64,000 nucleotides of DNA from positions 62,001-126,000 of the forward strand of contig NCAT01000003.1 of the NCBI GenBank assembly GCA_002255575.1, given 5' to 3'. The DNA is from Acidocella sp. 20-57-95 (GTDB taxonomy: Bacteria > Pseudomonadota > Alphaproteobacteria > Acetobacterales > Acetobacteraceae). The position numbers were made by a program, and so were the translations under genes. The stretch's first letter is position 1. Each line of letters starts with the position of its first letter. The notes under the pieces were generated by a model. That model did no database searches. It saw nothing but the letters and a program-made list of their open reading frames with translations, and was not told the origin of the DNA. Shown in pieces: positions 7,897 to 16,877 of this stretch.

Positions 7897-10608
7897 TTAG
7901 GCTTTTGATTTCTGAACGGCTTTGGGCTTCGCAGCGGCCGCTTTGGTCTTTGGCTTGGCAGCCGCCTTGGCTTTCGGCTTAGCCGCCGCTTTGGCCTTTG
8001 GTGCCGCGGCTTTCGGTGCTGCCTTGGGTTTTGCCACCGCCGCCTTTGGCACAGCCGCTGCCTTGGCCTTCGGAGCTGCTTTCTTCACCGCGCCTTTCTT
8101 GCCTTTCGGCACCAGCACTTTGCCTTTTTCCGCCAGCAACGCCACCGCCTCATCGAGCGTGAAATCAGCCAGCTCGGTGCCGCGCGGCAAATTCGCCACC
8201 ATCTTGCCCCATTGCGCATAGGGGCCAAACCGGCCTTTGCGGGCCACCACCGGCTCGCCATCTTTCGGGTGCGCACCCAAGCTACGGATGGAATCCTGCT
8301 TCTTGCCGATCAAATCCATCGCCCGGTTCAGGCCGATATGCAGAACATCATCATCGCGATCGAGCGAGGCGTAAATCGCGCCCATTTTCACAAAGGGCCC
8401 AAACCGGCCCACCCCCGCTTCAATTGGTTCTTTCGCTTCCGGGTGGATGCCCACCAGGCGCGGCAGTGAAAGCAGCCCCAGAGCATCATCCAGGGTTAGC
8501 GCGTCAGCATCCATCCCCTTGGTCAGCGATGAGCGTTTGGGCTTGGATTTTTTCACGTTCGGGTCGGCTTCACCCTGCTGTACATAGAGCCCGTAGGGGC
8601 CGCGCTTGAGGGTAATTTCCTCACCGGTCTCGGGATGTTTGCCCAGCACGCGCATACCGTCTTTGAGCGAATCATCCGGGGTATCGCCACCATCCACCGC
8701 CAGTTTGCGGGTATATTGGCAGGTCGGATAATTCGAGCACCCAATGAAGCTGCCAAACTTGCCAAGCCGCAGCCCAATGCGGCCAGTACCGCACGCTGGG
8801 CATGAACGTGGGTCGGTGCCGTCTTCGCGTTCCGGGAAGAAATGCGGGCCGAGATCGGCGTCCAGCGCGTCAATCACGTCGGAGATTTTAAGGTCTTTGG
8901 TGCCGGCGATGGCCGCTGAAAAATCAGTCCAGAAGGCGCGCAGCACATCGCGCCAATTGGCCTTGCCTTCGGCCACTTCATCAAGCTGTTCTTCGAGCGC
9001 GGCGGTAAAGCCGGTATCCACGTAGCGGGTGAAAAAACTCACCAGGAAGGCAGTGACCAAACGGCCACGATCCTCGGGGATAAAGCGCCTATTTTCGAGC
9101 CGCACATAATTACGCTCGCGCAGCACGGTAAGAATGGAGGCGTAGGTGGAAGGCCGGCCAATGCCGAGTTCTTCCATTTTCTTTACCAGAGACGCTTCCG
9201 AATAACGCGGCGGCGGCTGGGTGAAATGCTGGGTCGCATCGACCTTGGCGGTCTTGGGTGTGTCGCCTTTGTTGATTGGCGGCAGAATGCGCGCATCATC
9301 ATCATCAGACGCATCATCCTGGTCTTCATGATACAGCTTCAAGAACCCATCGAACGCCAGCACCGAGCCAGTGGCGCGTAAAATCTGGCCCTTGCCGTCT
9401 GATAAATCCACAGCCGTTTGGTCCAATTCCGCCGACTGCATCTGGCAGGCGAGGGCGCGCTTATAAATCAGCTCATACAGACGCGCCTGGTCATTCGAGA
9501 GCATTTTCGAAACCCGCGCCGGGGTGAGCGAGATATCCGTGGGCCGGATCGCCTCATGCGCTTCCTGGGCGTTTTTGGATTTGGAAATATATTCGCGCGG
9601 CGCGCCTGGCAGGTAATTCGTACCAAATTCGGATTTTATTTGCTCGCGCATTGCCAGCACGGCTTCCTTGGCGAGCTGCACGCCGTCGGTCCGCATATAG
9701 GTGATCAAGCCCACCGTCTCGCCGCCGATCTCAACGCCTTCGTAAAGCTGCTGGGCGGTGCGCATGGTTTGCTGCGAGGAGAAACCAAGCTTGCGGCTAG
9801 CTTCCTGCTGCAAGGTAGAGGTGATAAAAGGCGGCGGCGGATTGCGCTTGGTGCGTTTTTTCTCAACTGCGGAAACTTCAAAGGCGCCCGCTTGCACCGC
9901 AGCTTTGGCAGCGAGCGCTTTGGTTTCGTCGTTCAGGTCGAACTGTTCAAGCTTCTTGCCCTGGTAATGCGTGAGTTTAGCGGCAAACGGCGCGCCGGTG
10001 GGCGTGGTGAAGACGGCTTCGATGGTCCAATATTCGCGGGCTTTAAAAACCTCGATCTCGGCTTCGCGCTCGCAAATTAAGCGCAGTGAGACGGACTGCA
10101 CGCGGCCCGCACTCTTGCTGCCCGGCAATTTGCGCCACAGCACGGGGGAGAGGGTGAATCCCACCAGATAATCCAACGCCCGGCGGGCCAGATAGGCTTC
10201 AATCAGCGGCTGGTCGAGCTCGCGCGGGGCGGCCATCGCGGCTTTCACGGCGTTTTTGGTAATTTCGTTGAAGGTGACGCGCAGAACATTCACGCCTTTG
10301 AGCGCGTTTTTATCCTCCAGCATCGCCCGCACATGCCAGGAAATGGCCTCACCCTCGCGGTCAGGGTCGGTGGCAAGGTACAGGGTTTTAGCACCCTTAA
10401 CGGCCTTGGCGATGGCGGCAACTTGCTTCTGGCCGCGGTCATCAGCCTCCCAGGACATCGCGAAATTCTCATCCGGGCGCACCGAGCCGTCTTTCGGCGG
10501 CAAATCGCGCACATGGCCGAAGGAGGCCAGAACGGTATATTTGTCACCCAAATATTTGTTGATTGTCTTGGCCTTAGAAGGCGATTCGACGACGACGATC
10601 TCAGTCAA
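7897..10608 (-). CDS. topA: DNA topoisomerase I
   Basis: 903 residues. The Toprim domain starts at the N-terminus with IVVVESPSKAKTINKYLG. The active-site tyrosine lies in GLITYMRTDG near residue 305. A four-cysteine zinc ribbon is seen near 600-630 (CPACGTG ... GCSNYPTC), followed by several Topo_C repeats of the GRFGPF/KLGPYA kind. The last about 70 residues are an almost pure Lys/Ala/Pro tail (bases about 7900-8110), as seen in many alphaproteobacteria. The enzyme relaxes negative supercoils. It lies 13 bp downstream of dprA on the same strand, a common arrangement. Confidence 0.97.
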   Translation of the reverse strand: MTEIVVVESPSKAKTINKYLGDKYTVLASFGHVRDLPPKDGSVRPDENFAMSWEADDRGQKQVAAIAKAVKGAKTLYLATDPDREGEAISWHVRAMLEDKNALKGVNVLRVTFNEITKNAVKAAMAAPRELDQPLIEAYLARRALDYLVGFTLSPVLWRKLPGSKSAGRVQSVSLRLICEREAEIEVFKAREYWTIEAVFTTPTGAPFAAKLTHYQGKKLEQFDLNDETKALAAKAAVQAGAFEVSAVEKKRTKRNPPPPFITSTLQQEASRKLGFSSQQTMRTAQQLYEGVEIGGETVGLITYMRTDGVQLAKEAVLAMREQIKSEFGTNYLPGAPREYISKSKNAQEAHEAIRPTDISLTPARVSKMLSNDQARLYELIYKRALACQMQSAELDQTAVDLSDGKGQILRATGSVLAFDGFLKLYHEDQDDASDDDDARILPPINKGDTPKTAKVDATQHFTQPPPRYSEASLVKKMEELGIGRPSTYASILTVLRERNYVRLENRRFIPEDRGRLVTAFLVSFFTRYVDTGFTAALEEQLDEVAEGKANWRDVLRAFWTDFSAAIAGTKDLKISDVIDALDADLGPHFFPEREDGTDPRSCPACGTGRIGLRLGKFGSFIGCSNYPTCQYTRKLAVDGGDTPDDSLKDGMRVLGKHPETGEEITLKRGPYGLYVQQGEADPNVKKSKPKRSSLTKGMDADALTLDDALGLLSLPRLVGIHPEAKEPIEAGVGRFGPFVKMGAIYASLDRDDDVLHIGLNRAMDLIGKKQDSIRSLGAHPKDGEPVVARKGRFGPYAQWGKMVANLPRGTELADFTLDEAVALLAEKGKVLVPKGKKGAVKKAAPKAKAAAVPKAAVAKPKAAPKAAAPKAKAAAKPKAKAAAKPKTKAAAAKPKAVQKSKA

Positions 10609-10621
10609 CCAACCATCCCAT

Positions 10622-11749
10622 TCATGCGGCGGCGATACGCACCACCCGGTTACCGGCCAGAATCTCTACCTTCGCTGCCAACTCCAGCTCAAGGAGAACC
10701 GCCATAATGGCGGATGTGGACAACTGGCAGCGCCGGGCGATCTCGTCAACCGCGACCGGGTCTGGGCCGATTAAAACCGGGATTTTTTGCCGTCCTGAGG
10801 CGATTTCCGCGGCACTGGCGGCTTCCCAGGCCGGGGTCCGCTCGGCCAAGCCGCTTTTGGCGTGCAAAAACAGCGGGTCGCGGGCCAAGCCCTGGCGGGC
10901 CGGGTGGTCGGGCAGGTTGGCCAGCACGTCGGCGGCGGTTTCGGTCAGGTGCGCGCCCTGGCGGATCAGGTCGTTCGAGCCTTTGCAGCGCGGGTCCAAA
11001 GGTGAGCCGGGGACCGCGAAAATCTCCCGGCCAGCCTCGTTACCCAGCCGGGCCGTCAGCAGCGAACCGGACCGGACCGCTGCCTCGATCACCACCAGCC
11101 CCAGCGATAACCCGGCAATAATGCGATTACGCTTGGGGAAATGCTTGGCCATCGGCGCAGTGCCGAGCGGGGCTTCGGTCACCACGCAGCCCGTTTCAGC
11201 AATTTGAGCCTGTAATTTTTCATTCTCTGGCGGGTAGGGGCAATCAATCCCCCCAGCAATGGCAGCGATCGTGCGGCCCGTGCTCATCGCCCCTTTATGG
11301 GCGGCGGCATCGATGCCGCGGGCCAGGCCCGAAACCACGGTCAGCTTGTGTTCGGCAAGGTCAGCGGCCAGTTGCTCGGCCATGCGCATGCCGTTGGCCG
11401 AAGCATTGCGTGCCCCCACCACGCCCACACAGCGCGTTGTCAGCAGTTTCACATCACCCAGAACCGCCAAAGCGGGTGGCGCATCCGGCATATCCGCCAG
11501 AAACTCAGGATAATCCGGCGTATCGAGAAAAATGAAGTTGCCGCCCAGTTTGGTGAGGGCCGCTACTTCGCGTTCCACATTGGCGCGGGTGGTGATGGTG
11601 GTTGCGGCACGGCCGCCAGCGCGGGCCAATTCCGGCAGGGCGTCCAGCGCCTGCTGTACGGTGCCGAACCGTCCCATCAGCCGCCGGTAGGTAAGGGGGC
11701 CGACGCCTTCGGTACGGATCAGCCGCAGCCGATCAAGCGCATCGTTCAA
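10622..11749 (-). CDS. dprA: DNA-processing protein DprA
   Basis: 375 residues from the chosen TTG. The Rossmann-like DprA domain shows [12 protein letters not shown] near 115 and [18 protein letters not shown] near 145, with [12 protein letters not shown] further on, then a C-terminal winged-helix segment ([17 protein letters not shown]). DprA loads RecA onto incoming single-stranded DNA in natural transformation. The TTG at 11749 overlaps the plsY stop and is followed directly by conserved sequence. An ATG at 11815 would overlap plsY by 70 bp and adds a non-conserved leader, so I rejected it. Order plsY-dprA-topA is common in this class. Confidence 0.93.
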   Translation of the reverse strand: MNDALDRLRLIRTEGVGPLTYRRLMGRFGTVQQALDALPELARAGGRAATTITTRANVEREVAALTKLGGNFIFLDTPDYPEFLADMPDAPPALAVLGDVKLLTTRCVGVVGARNASANGMRMAEQLAADLAEHKLTVVSGLARGIDAAAHKGAMSTGRTIAAIAGGIDCPYPPENEKLQAQIAETGCVVTEAPLGTAPMAKHFPKRNRIIAGLSLGLVVIEAAVRSGSLLTARLGNEAGREIFAVPGSPLDPRCKGSNDLIRQGAHLTETAADVLANLPDHPARQGLARDPLFLHAKSGLAERTPAWEAASAAEIASGRQKIPVLIGPDPVAVDEIARRCQLSTSAIMAVLLELELAAKVEILAGNRVVRIAAA

Positions 11750-12327
11750 GCTTTTTTGCCGATTTTCGGTTCGGTTCCAGCCTTCAACCGGGCGATGTTG
11801 GGGCTGTGCTTCCAATAGACCAACGCCGCGATCACCATCGCCAACGCCGCCAGCCGGAAATGGCCCAACACCACGGCCGCAAACGGCGCCGACGCAAACG
11901 CCACCAAAGCTGCCGTCGACGAATAGCGCATGAGAACCGCGGTGCCGAGCCAGGCGGCGCAGGCGATCAGTCCGACAGGAAAGGATTCCGCCAGCAGCAC
12001 GCCAAGGCCGGTGGCAACACCTTTGCCGCCCTTAAAGCCCAGCCAGATCGGATATAAATGCCCTAGAAACACCGCCAAACCCACGCAGTAGGGTGCGAGG
12101 TCGCCGAACTGCCAAGCGATCAACACGGCCAGATAGCCCTTGAAACCATCCAGAAACAGCGTTGCCGCGGCCAGCTTTTTATTGCCGGTGCGCAGCACGT
12201 TGGTGGCGCCGATATTGCCAGAGCCGATGGACCGGATATCGCCAAGCCCGGCAGCCCGTGTGAGGACCAAGCCGAAAGGAATTGATCCTAAAAGATAGCC
12301 AAGAACGCAGAGGAAAAATATTATCAT
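11746..12327 (-). CDS. plsY: Acyl-phosphate glycerol-3-phosphate acyltransferase PlsY
   Basis: 193 residues, five membrane helices. Family motifs are present: GSIPFGLVL near the N-terminus, [12 protein letters not shown] (first active-site loop), [21 protein letters not shown], and a KHSPNIARL segment near the end. It makes lysophosphatidic acid from acyl-phosphate in the inner membrane. I chose the ATG at 12327 because the hydrophobic N-terminus begins there and it overlaps the stop of the upstream pyrC-like gene (ATGA). A longer reading frame upstream is non-membrane and lies inside pyrC. Confidence 0.95.
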   Translation of the reverse strand: MIIFFLCVLGYLLGSIPFGLVLTRAAGLGDIRSIGSGNIGATNVLRTGNKKLAAATLFLDGFKGYLAVLIAWQFGDLAPYCVGLAVFLGHLYPIWLGFKGGKGVATGLGVLLAESFPVGLIACAAWLGTAVLMRYSSTAALVAFASAPFAAVVLGHFRLAALAMVIAALVYWKHSPNIARLKAGTEPKIGKKA

Positions 12328-13586
12328 CCGAACACGCGCCTCCCGGCTTTCCATGTTCCCAATACACGGCCTTCCAGGGCGCGGCCATCGAACGGGGTAT
12401 TTTGCGCTTTGCCGGGCAGCTTGCCGGCTTCCACCCGCCAGGAGCGGTCCGGGTGAAACAGGCATAAATCCGCCGCCGCGCCTTTACGCAAAATACCGGC
12501 CTCAACGCCCAGCCACTTGGCGGGCTTTTCGGTCAGCAGGGCGAGCGCTTGTGCAAGGGTGAGTGTGCCAGCCTGTACCTGTGCCAAAGTGACCGCCAGT
12601 AAGGTGGCTAAGCCCGCGCCGCCGGAGGAAGCTTCTGCAAAAGGGAGACGCTTGTCATCAGCGTCACGTGGCTGGTGGTCGGAGGCGATGGCGTCGATCG
12701 TACCGTCCGCCAATGCTGCCAAAACCGCCAGCCGGTCTGATTCCGCCCGCAAAGGCGGGGAAAATTTGGCGTAAGTGCGGAAATCGCCGATGGCGGTCTC
12801 GTTCAAATCAAAATAGGGCGGGGCCGTATCGCACGTTACCTTTAACCCTTTATCCTTGGCCTGCCGGATCAACGCGCAGGCTTCAGCGGTGGTGACATGG
12901 GCAAAATGCACGGCACCATTGGTAAGCTCAGCAAGGCGGATGTCACGCGCGACCATGATGGCCTCAGCGGCAGCGGGAATACCGGGCAGGCCCATCATGG
13001 TGGCCCTGGCACCTTCCGTTGCCGCCCCGCCAGCCGCGAGATCAGGGTCTTCCGGGTGCTGCACAATGCGGGCGCCGAAGCCGCTGGCATAGGATAATGC
13101 CCGCCGCATCATGCGTGATGAGGCAATCACCTTGCGGCCATCGGAAAATGCCACCGCGCCGGCGGCTTTCAGCAGCCCATATTCGGCCAGTTCCTCGCCT
13201 TTACAGCCGCGCGTGGCGGCCGCGTACGGGATCAGCGTGACGCTGCCAATTTCCTCGCCGCGGGCTTTGATAAAGCGCACCAAAGCCGGGTCATCAATGG
13301 CGGGCTTACTGTCCGGCAGTACGGCAATGCTGGTAATACCACCAGCGGCCGCCGCCTGCGCTGCCGACTCAATGGTCTCCCGGTACTCATAGCCGGGCTC
13401 GCCCAGCGAAACCCGCATATCCACCAAGCCAGGGCAGAGAACCGCCCCATGCGCTTCGATAATCTCAGCGCCATCCGGCCTGCCGAGGGAGGCGCCGAAA
13501 TCAGCAATTTTGTTATCCTGCACCAACAATTCGCCGGGCACGATGCCATCGGGCGTGGCGAGCATCACCTTTCGGAAGAGCAACAT
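12324..13586 (-). CDS. pyrC: Dihydroorotase-like protein, probably non-catalytic (PyrC' type)
   Basis: 420 residues of the class I dihydroorotase fold. Later metal-site motifs are recognisable: VQHPEDPD near 178, [10 protein letters not shown] near 222 and AIASDHQP near 302. The first metal motif, normally D-x-H-x-H, reads [11 protein letters not shown] at about 55-65, so both histidines are missing. This is known from aspartate carbamoyltransferase-associated dihydroorotase homologues, which are structural partners without activity. The gene follows pyrB with no spacing (TAGATG) and overlaps plsY, which fits a complex with PyrB. An active PyrC should be encoded elsewhere. Confidence 0.88.
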   Translation of the reverse strand: MLLFRKVMLATPDGIVPGELLVQDNKIADFGASLGRPDGAEIIEAHGAVLCPGLVDMRVSLGEPGYEYRETIESAAQAAAAGGITSIAVLPDSKPAIDDPALVRFIKARGEEIGSVTLIPYAAATRGCKGEELAEYGLLKAAGAVAFSDGRKVIASSRMMRRALSYASGFGARIVQHPEDPDLAAGGAATEGARATMMGLPGIPAAAEAIMVARDIRLAELTNGAVHFAHVTTAEACALIRQAKDKGLKVTCDTAPPYFDLNETAIGDFRTYAKFSPPLRAESDRLAVLAALADGTIDAIASDHQPRDADDKRLPFAEASSGGAGLATLLAVTLAQVQAGTLTLAQALALLTEKPAKWLGVEAGILRKGAAADLCLFHPDRSWRVEAGKLPGKAQNTPFDGRALEGRVLGTWKAGRRVFG

Positions 13587-14528
13587 CTAAATCCCCTCCC
13601 GTGCCAGCATATCAAGCACCGCCATCCGCACGGCGACGCCCATTTCCACCTGTTCCTTGATCACTGAGCGCGCCGGGTCGTCAGCCACCGCGCTGTCGAT
13701 CTCAACGCCGCGATTCATCGGGCCGGGATGCATCACCAAGGCGTCCGGTTTCGCATAAGCGAGTTTCTCGGCATTCAAGCCATAGAACGCGAAAAACTCC
13801 CGCTCGCTGGGAATAAGCCCTTTATTCATGCGCTCTTTTTGCAACCGCAGCGCCATCACGATGTCGGCGCCCTTCAGCCCTTCCACCATGTCGTTATAAG
13901 GGGTCACGCCGAGCGAACCGATCTGCGCAGGCATCAGGGTAGGGGGGGCAATCACCCGCACATGGTTGCCCATCATCGAGAGCAGCAACATGTTGGAGCG
14001 TGCTACGCGTGAATGCGCGATGTCACCGCAAATGGCGATGGTCAGCCCATCCAACCGGCCTTTGCGGCGGCGGATGGTGAGCGCGTCCAGCAGCGCCTGG
14101 GTGGGATGTTCATGGGTGCCGTCACCGGCATTAATCACCGAGGCTTCAACCTTCTGGGCCAGCAGCGCCGGAGCGCCGGACTGGCTATGCCGTACCACCA
14201 GCAAGTCGCAATTCATTGCGTTTAGTGTGGCGGCGGTATCTAGCAGGGTCTCCCCCTTGGTGACTGAGGAGGTGGAGACCGACATGTTGATCACATCCGC
14301 CCCCAGCCGTTTGCCGGCCAGCTCAAAACTGGTGCGGGTACGGGTGGAATCCTCGAAGAATAGGTTAATCAGCGTGCGACCCCGCAACAAATCCCGTTGG
14401 GTTTTGCCGGAACGGTTCAAAAGCACGTAATTTTCCGCGAGATCGAGGAGCGACGTGATGGCGGGCGGGTTGAGACCCTGAATCCCGAGGAGATGGCGAT
14501 TTGTCATTAAAACGTGGTTAGACCACAT
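13587..14528 (-). CDS. pyrB: Aspartate carbamoyltransferase catalytic subunit
   Basis: 313 residues. Carbamoyl-phosphate binding motif STRTRTSFE near 60-68, HPTQALLD near 139-146, and the aspartate-side loop [10 protein letters not shown] and HPGPMNRG near 268-275 are intact. It joins carbamoyl phosphate and aspartate in the first committed step of pyrimidine synthesis. The stop abuts the start of the dihydroorotase-like gene, so the two are made together. A second ATG at 14507 is a possible start. It is divergent from dmeR; no attenuator-like leader is obvious in the 96 bp between. Confidence 0.96.
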   Translation of the reverse strand: MWSNHVLMTNRHLLGIQGLNPPAITSLLDLAENYVLLNRSGKTQRDLLRGRTLINLFFEDSTRTRTSFELAGKRLGADVINMSVSTSSVTKGETLLDTAATLNAMNCDLLVVRHSQSGAPALLAQKVEASVINAGDGTHEHPTQALLDALTIRRRKGRLDGLTIAICGDIAHSRVARSNMLLLSMMGNHVRVIAPPTLMPAQIGSLGVTPYNDMVEGLKGADIVMALRLQKERMNKGLIPSEREFFAFYGLNAEKLAYAKPDALVMHPGPMNRGVEIDSAVADDPARSVIKEQVEMGVAVRMAVLDMLAREGI

Positions 14529-14590
14529 CCGGCCGCCCCATGGGAAGACTACAGACGCGAAAGCTGAATACTAATCGCCTATCATTCAGC

Positions 14591-14619
14591 TTGCATAGGG
14601 TGCCCCCCTATGGTATAAA
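14591..14619 (+). promoter_or_regulatory. dmeRF promoter with DmeR-type operator in its spacer
   Basis: TTGCAT at 14591-14596 and TATAAA at 14614-14619 are separated by 17 bp, a good sigma-70 pair. Between them lies a perfect inverted repeat, CATAGGG (14594-14600) and CCCTATG (14606-14612), with a C6 run at 14603-14608. RcnR/DmeR-type repressors bind sites made of a G/C run flanked by AT-rich inverted repeats, so this is a strong operator candidate. Transcription would start close to the dmeR ATG at 14625. Motifs are seen directly; binding is inferred. Confidence 0.7.
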
Positions 14620-14624
14620 GCTTC

Positions 14625-14903
14625 ATGGCACACACTGTTCATGAAAAGCAGAAGCTGCTGGCGCGGATCAAGCGCATTAAAGGGCTGGTGGACGCCATTG
14701 AACGCGCTTTGGAGGCTGACGCAGGGTGTGAGCAGGTTTTGCACCTCATCGCTGGCACCAGGGGTGCCATGACCGGCCTGATGTCTGAAGTGATTGAAGA
14801 CCATGTGCGCAACCATCTGGTGGATGCCGGAAAACACCCAAACGCCTTAAACCCCGAAGCTGCTGAGCAATTGCTCGAAGTGGTGCGGACCTATTTGAAA
14901 TGA
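14625..14903 (+). CDS. dmeR: Metal-sensing repressor, CsoR/RcnR family (DmeR-like)
   Basis: 92 residues, all-helical, beginning MAHTVHEKQKLLARIKRIKGL, the usual start of the FrmR/RcnR branch. Metal-ligand candidates are His at position 3 or 6, the Cys in AGCEQVLH near 35 and His near 60 (EDHVRNH). The family binds DNA as a tetramer and lets go when nickel or cobalt binds. It is followed after 7 bp by a DmeF-type exporter, which identifies it as the local regulator. No Shine-Dalgarno is visible and the predicted transcription start falls at the ATG, so the message may be leaderless. Confidence 0.9.
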   Translation: MAHTVHEKQKLLARIKRIKGLVDAIERALEADAGCEQVLHLIAGTRGAMTGLMSEVIEDHVRNHLVDAGKHPNALNPEAAEQLLEVVRTYLK

Positions 14904-14910
14904 GCCCCCG

Positions 14911-16143
14911 ATGAGCACGCACAGCCATGTATTTTTAGGCGACGGCCATGAAGCCAACGAACGCCGTACCTGGACCGTTATCTGGATTTGTGGCGCGATG
15001 ATGCTGCTGGAAATTGTTGGTGGCGTCTGGTTTGGTTCGATCGCGCTGGTGGCCGATGGGATGCATATGAGCACCCATGCCGGTGCCTTATTGCTCGCCG
15101 CACTCGCCTATTCCTTTGCCCGCAAGCACGCCAATGACCCGCGCTTTTCCTTCGGTACCGGCAAGTTGGGTGACCTCGCCGGGTTTACCAGTGCGGTGAT
15201 TCTGGCGATGATTTCGCTGCTGATAGGATACGAGGCGATCAGCCGGCTTTTCTCTCCCGTGACAATTCATTTTGCTGAAGCCATACCCATCGCTTGTTTA
15301 GGCCTTGGCGTGAATATCGTCTCTGCCTGGTTGCTGAGCGGGGGCGGGGATCATCACCATGGCCATCATCACGGACACAGCCACGGACACAATCACGGCC
15401 ATGGCCATGAGCACCATGATGATCATGGCGAACAACAAATGGTCGCCACCGCACAGGGCATGTTGGCGATCGAGATATTTGAAGACGGCGTGCCACCGAA
15501 ATTCCGCCTAACCGCGCAATCTGGCCCGCTGCCATTAGAGGCCAGCATTGAGACGCTGCGGGCCGATGGCAGCCGGGCAATTTTTACGCTGGCCAACCAC
15601 GCCGGGTATTTGGAATCCGTGCAGGAAATACCGGAGCCGCATGGTTTTTCAGCGCTGCTACGGGTGGCGGGTGATGAATACACCGTGGTGTTTGAGGAGC
15701 ACGAACACGCGACTGACAAAATGGGGCGTGACAATAATATGCGTGCCGCGGTGGTGCATGTGATGGCGGACGCCGCGGTTTCGGTGTTGGTGATTCTGGG
15801 CCTGGTACTGGCAAAATTATTCGGCTGGCTCTGGATGGACCCGCTGGCCGGGATTGTCGGTGCGTTGGTGATCGCAAGTTGGGCATTTGGGCTCATTCGC
15901 GATACTGGCGGCATCCTGCTCGACATGACCCCCGATGCCGACATGGCAAGCAAAATCCGCCAGACGATTGAGGGGGAAGGGGATAGTATCACGGACCTGC
16001 ATCTCTGGCGCTTGGGCCCCGGCCATCTGGGCGCCATAGTCTGCGTGGGCACCCAAGCCGCCCACGGCCCGGAACATTACCGCGCCAAACTGGCACGATT
16101 TAAGGCGCTGTCGCATTTAACGGTGGAAGTAAGGCAGGCTTAG
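14911..16143 (+). CDS. dmeF: CDF family cobalt/nickel efflux transporter DmeF
   Basis: 410 residues. The first membrane half has the cation-diffusion-facilitator signature (SIALVADGMHMSTHAGALLLA, with His/Asp metal ligands) at about 45-65. A cytosolic His-rich loop lies at residues 146-178 (bases about 15346-15440). About 80 residues between the loop and helix five form an extra domain seen in DmeF-type proteins. A second HD-type pair, HVMADAAVSVL, is near 285. It exports divalent metals, chiefly Co(II) and Ni(II), by proton exchange. It is co-transcribed with dmeR. Confidence 0.93.
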   Translation: MSTHSHVFLGDGHEANERRTWTVIWICGAMMLLEIVGGVWFGSIALVADGMHMSTHAGALLLAALAYSFARKHANDPRFSFGTGKLGDLAGFTSAVILAMISLLIGYEAISRLFSPVTIHFAEAIPIACLGLGVNIVSAWLLSGGGDHHHGHHHGHSHGHNHGHGHEHHDDHGEQQMVATAQGMLAIEIFEDGVPPKFRLTAQSGPLPLEASIETLRADGSRAIFTLANHAGYLESVQEIPEPHGFSALLRVAGDEYTVVFEEHEHATDKMGRDNNMRAAVVHVMADAAVSVLVILGLVLAKLFGWLWMDPLAGIVGALVIASWAFGLIRDTGGILLDMTPDADMASKIRQTIEGEGDSITDLHLWRLGPGHLGAIVCVGTQAAHGPEHYRAKLARFKALSHLTVEVRQA

Positions 16144-16173
16144 TCGGCGATGATTTCTTGCGACCGCTCTTAC

Positions 16174-16211
16174 TAAACCTGCCATTGCAATATAAACCTG
16201 CCATTGCAATA
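16174..16211. repeat. Tandem repeat, 19 bp x 2
   Basis: TAAACCTGCCATTGCAATA occurs twice head to tail without mismatch (16174-16192 and 16193-16211). It begins 31 bp after the dmeF stop. Two copies are too few for a clear function; it may be a replication-slippage product. Confidence 0.9.
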
Positions 16212-16235
16212 ACCGTACCTATGCTGTGGTCAGTC

Positions 16236-16258
16236 GTCACACCTGCGAAGGCGGGTGT
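16236..16258. repeat. Short REP-like imperfect palindrome
   Basis: A GTCACACC...GGGTGT imperfect inverted repeat with the inner sequence TGCGAAGGC. The layout resembles the GTCAT-C-GCG-GGCGGG element at 16317, so the two may belong to the same intergenic repeat family. Confidence 0.45.
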
Positions 16259-16316
16259 TTTATGGCTAATCCAATAATCGCAGAATCAATATTATGGAAA
16301 GTAATGAGGCGATAAT

Positions 16317-16381
16317 GTCATGCTCGCGCAGGCGGGCATCTTCTTGCTTCTTCAGAGGATACTCGCCTGCGCGAGTATGAC
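16317..16381. repeat. REP-like palindromic element, 24-bp arms
   Basis: Left arm 16317-16340 and right arm 16358-16381 are inverted copies matching at 21 of 24 positions. The 12-bp core CTCGCGCAGGCG / CGCCTGCGCGAG is perfect and the ends are GTCAT / ATGAC. The loop is 17 bases. This is the usual look of intergenic REP-type elements in alphaproteobacteria. On RNA it would form a very stable hairpin. It has no T-tract, so it is not a typical terminator. Confidence 0.75.
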
Positions 16382-16406
16382 GGTGGGCTCGTTGGCAGTA
16401 ACAGTT

Positions 16407-16759
16407 CTACTTGTTGGAAGTAGTCGGTGGGAAAATAAAATCTGGTTTTTGTCGATAACAAAAGTCGACCATACTCCAATTCACATTTGTCTGGTCTTCA
16501 GAAGTGTAGTCGTTCAGGCACGACACAGCCTCATTTGGGCGAAAGGTTGAAGCAGTTGTTAGCCACTTAAAATCTTGAAAATCTGAAATTTCTTGATCCA
16601 TAACGAATACCACTTCGGCATCATCGCGACTGTCGTTTTGTGTCCATTTGGATAATTCGCTGTTCAGATTTTAGTAGGAGATGGCTTACCACAATGCGGA
16701 CAATTTTTTGCGTCTGTGCTAATAGGCTTGCCGCATTCGATACAATTTTTAAGTGACAT
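16407..16759 (-). pseudogene. Small zinc-ribbon protein, frameshifted
   Basis: From the ATG at 16759 a 31-residue reading frame gives CIECGKPIS and CPHCGKPSP, a treble four-cysteine zinc ribbon, and stops at 16664. In the next frame, open from about 16670 to the stop at 16407, follows an acidic segment (LNSELSKWTQNDSRDD) and about 70 further residues with no start of its own before the ATG at 16613. Adding one base in the AAAA run at 16669-16672 would join the two into about 117 residues. The join is inference; the cysteines and the open frame are seen. Function is unknown. AT-rich compared with its neighbours. Confidence 0.5.
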
Positions 16760-16877
16760 CTATTAGCCCCTCGCTGCAAGATCCGATTAGCGATATTTCA
16801 TCTACCTATTTAATTCAAAACAACGTTCGTTTCAAAAATTGCCATTTGTAATACAAGTGATTTCATAAACATAGTGC

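Noticed and set aside
7900-8110. GCC/AAG-rich repeat at the end of topA as a separate repeat element
   Set aside because: It encodes the Lys/Ala tail common in alphaproteobacterial TopA and stays in frame.
9418-10080. 220-residue plus-strand open frame opposite topA
   Set aside because: Lies fully within topA, no recognisable domain; His/Arg/Gly-rich shadow translation.
15346-15440. Short tandem CAT/CAC-rich repeat as a mobile or CRISPR-like array
   Set aside because: It is the His-rich metal-binding loop of DmeF, in frame and expected for the family.
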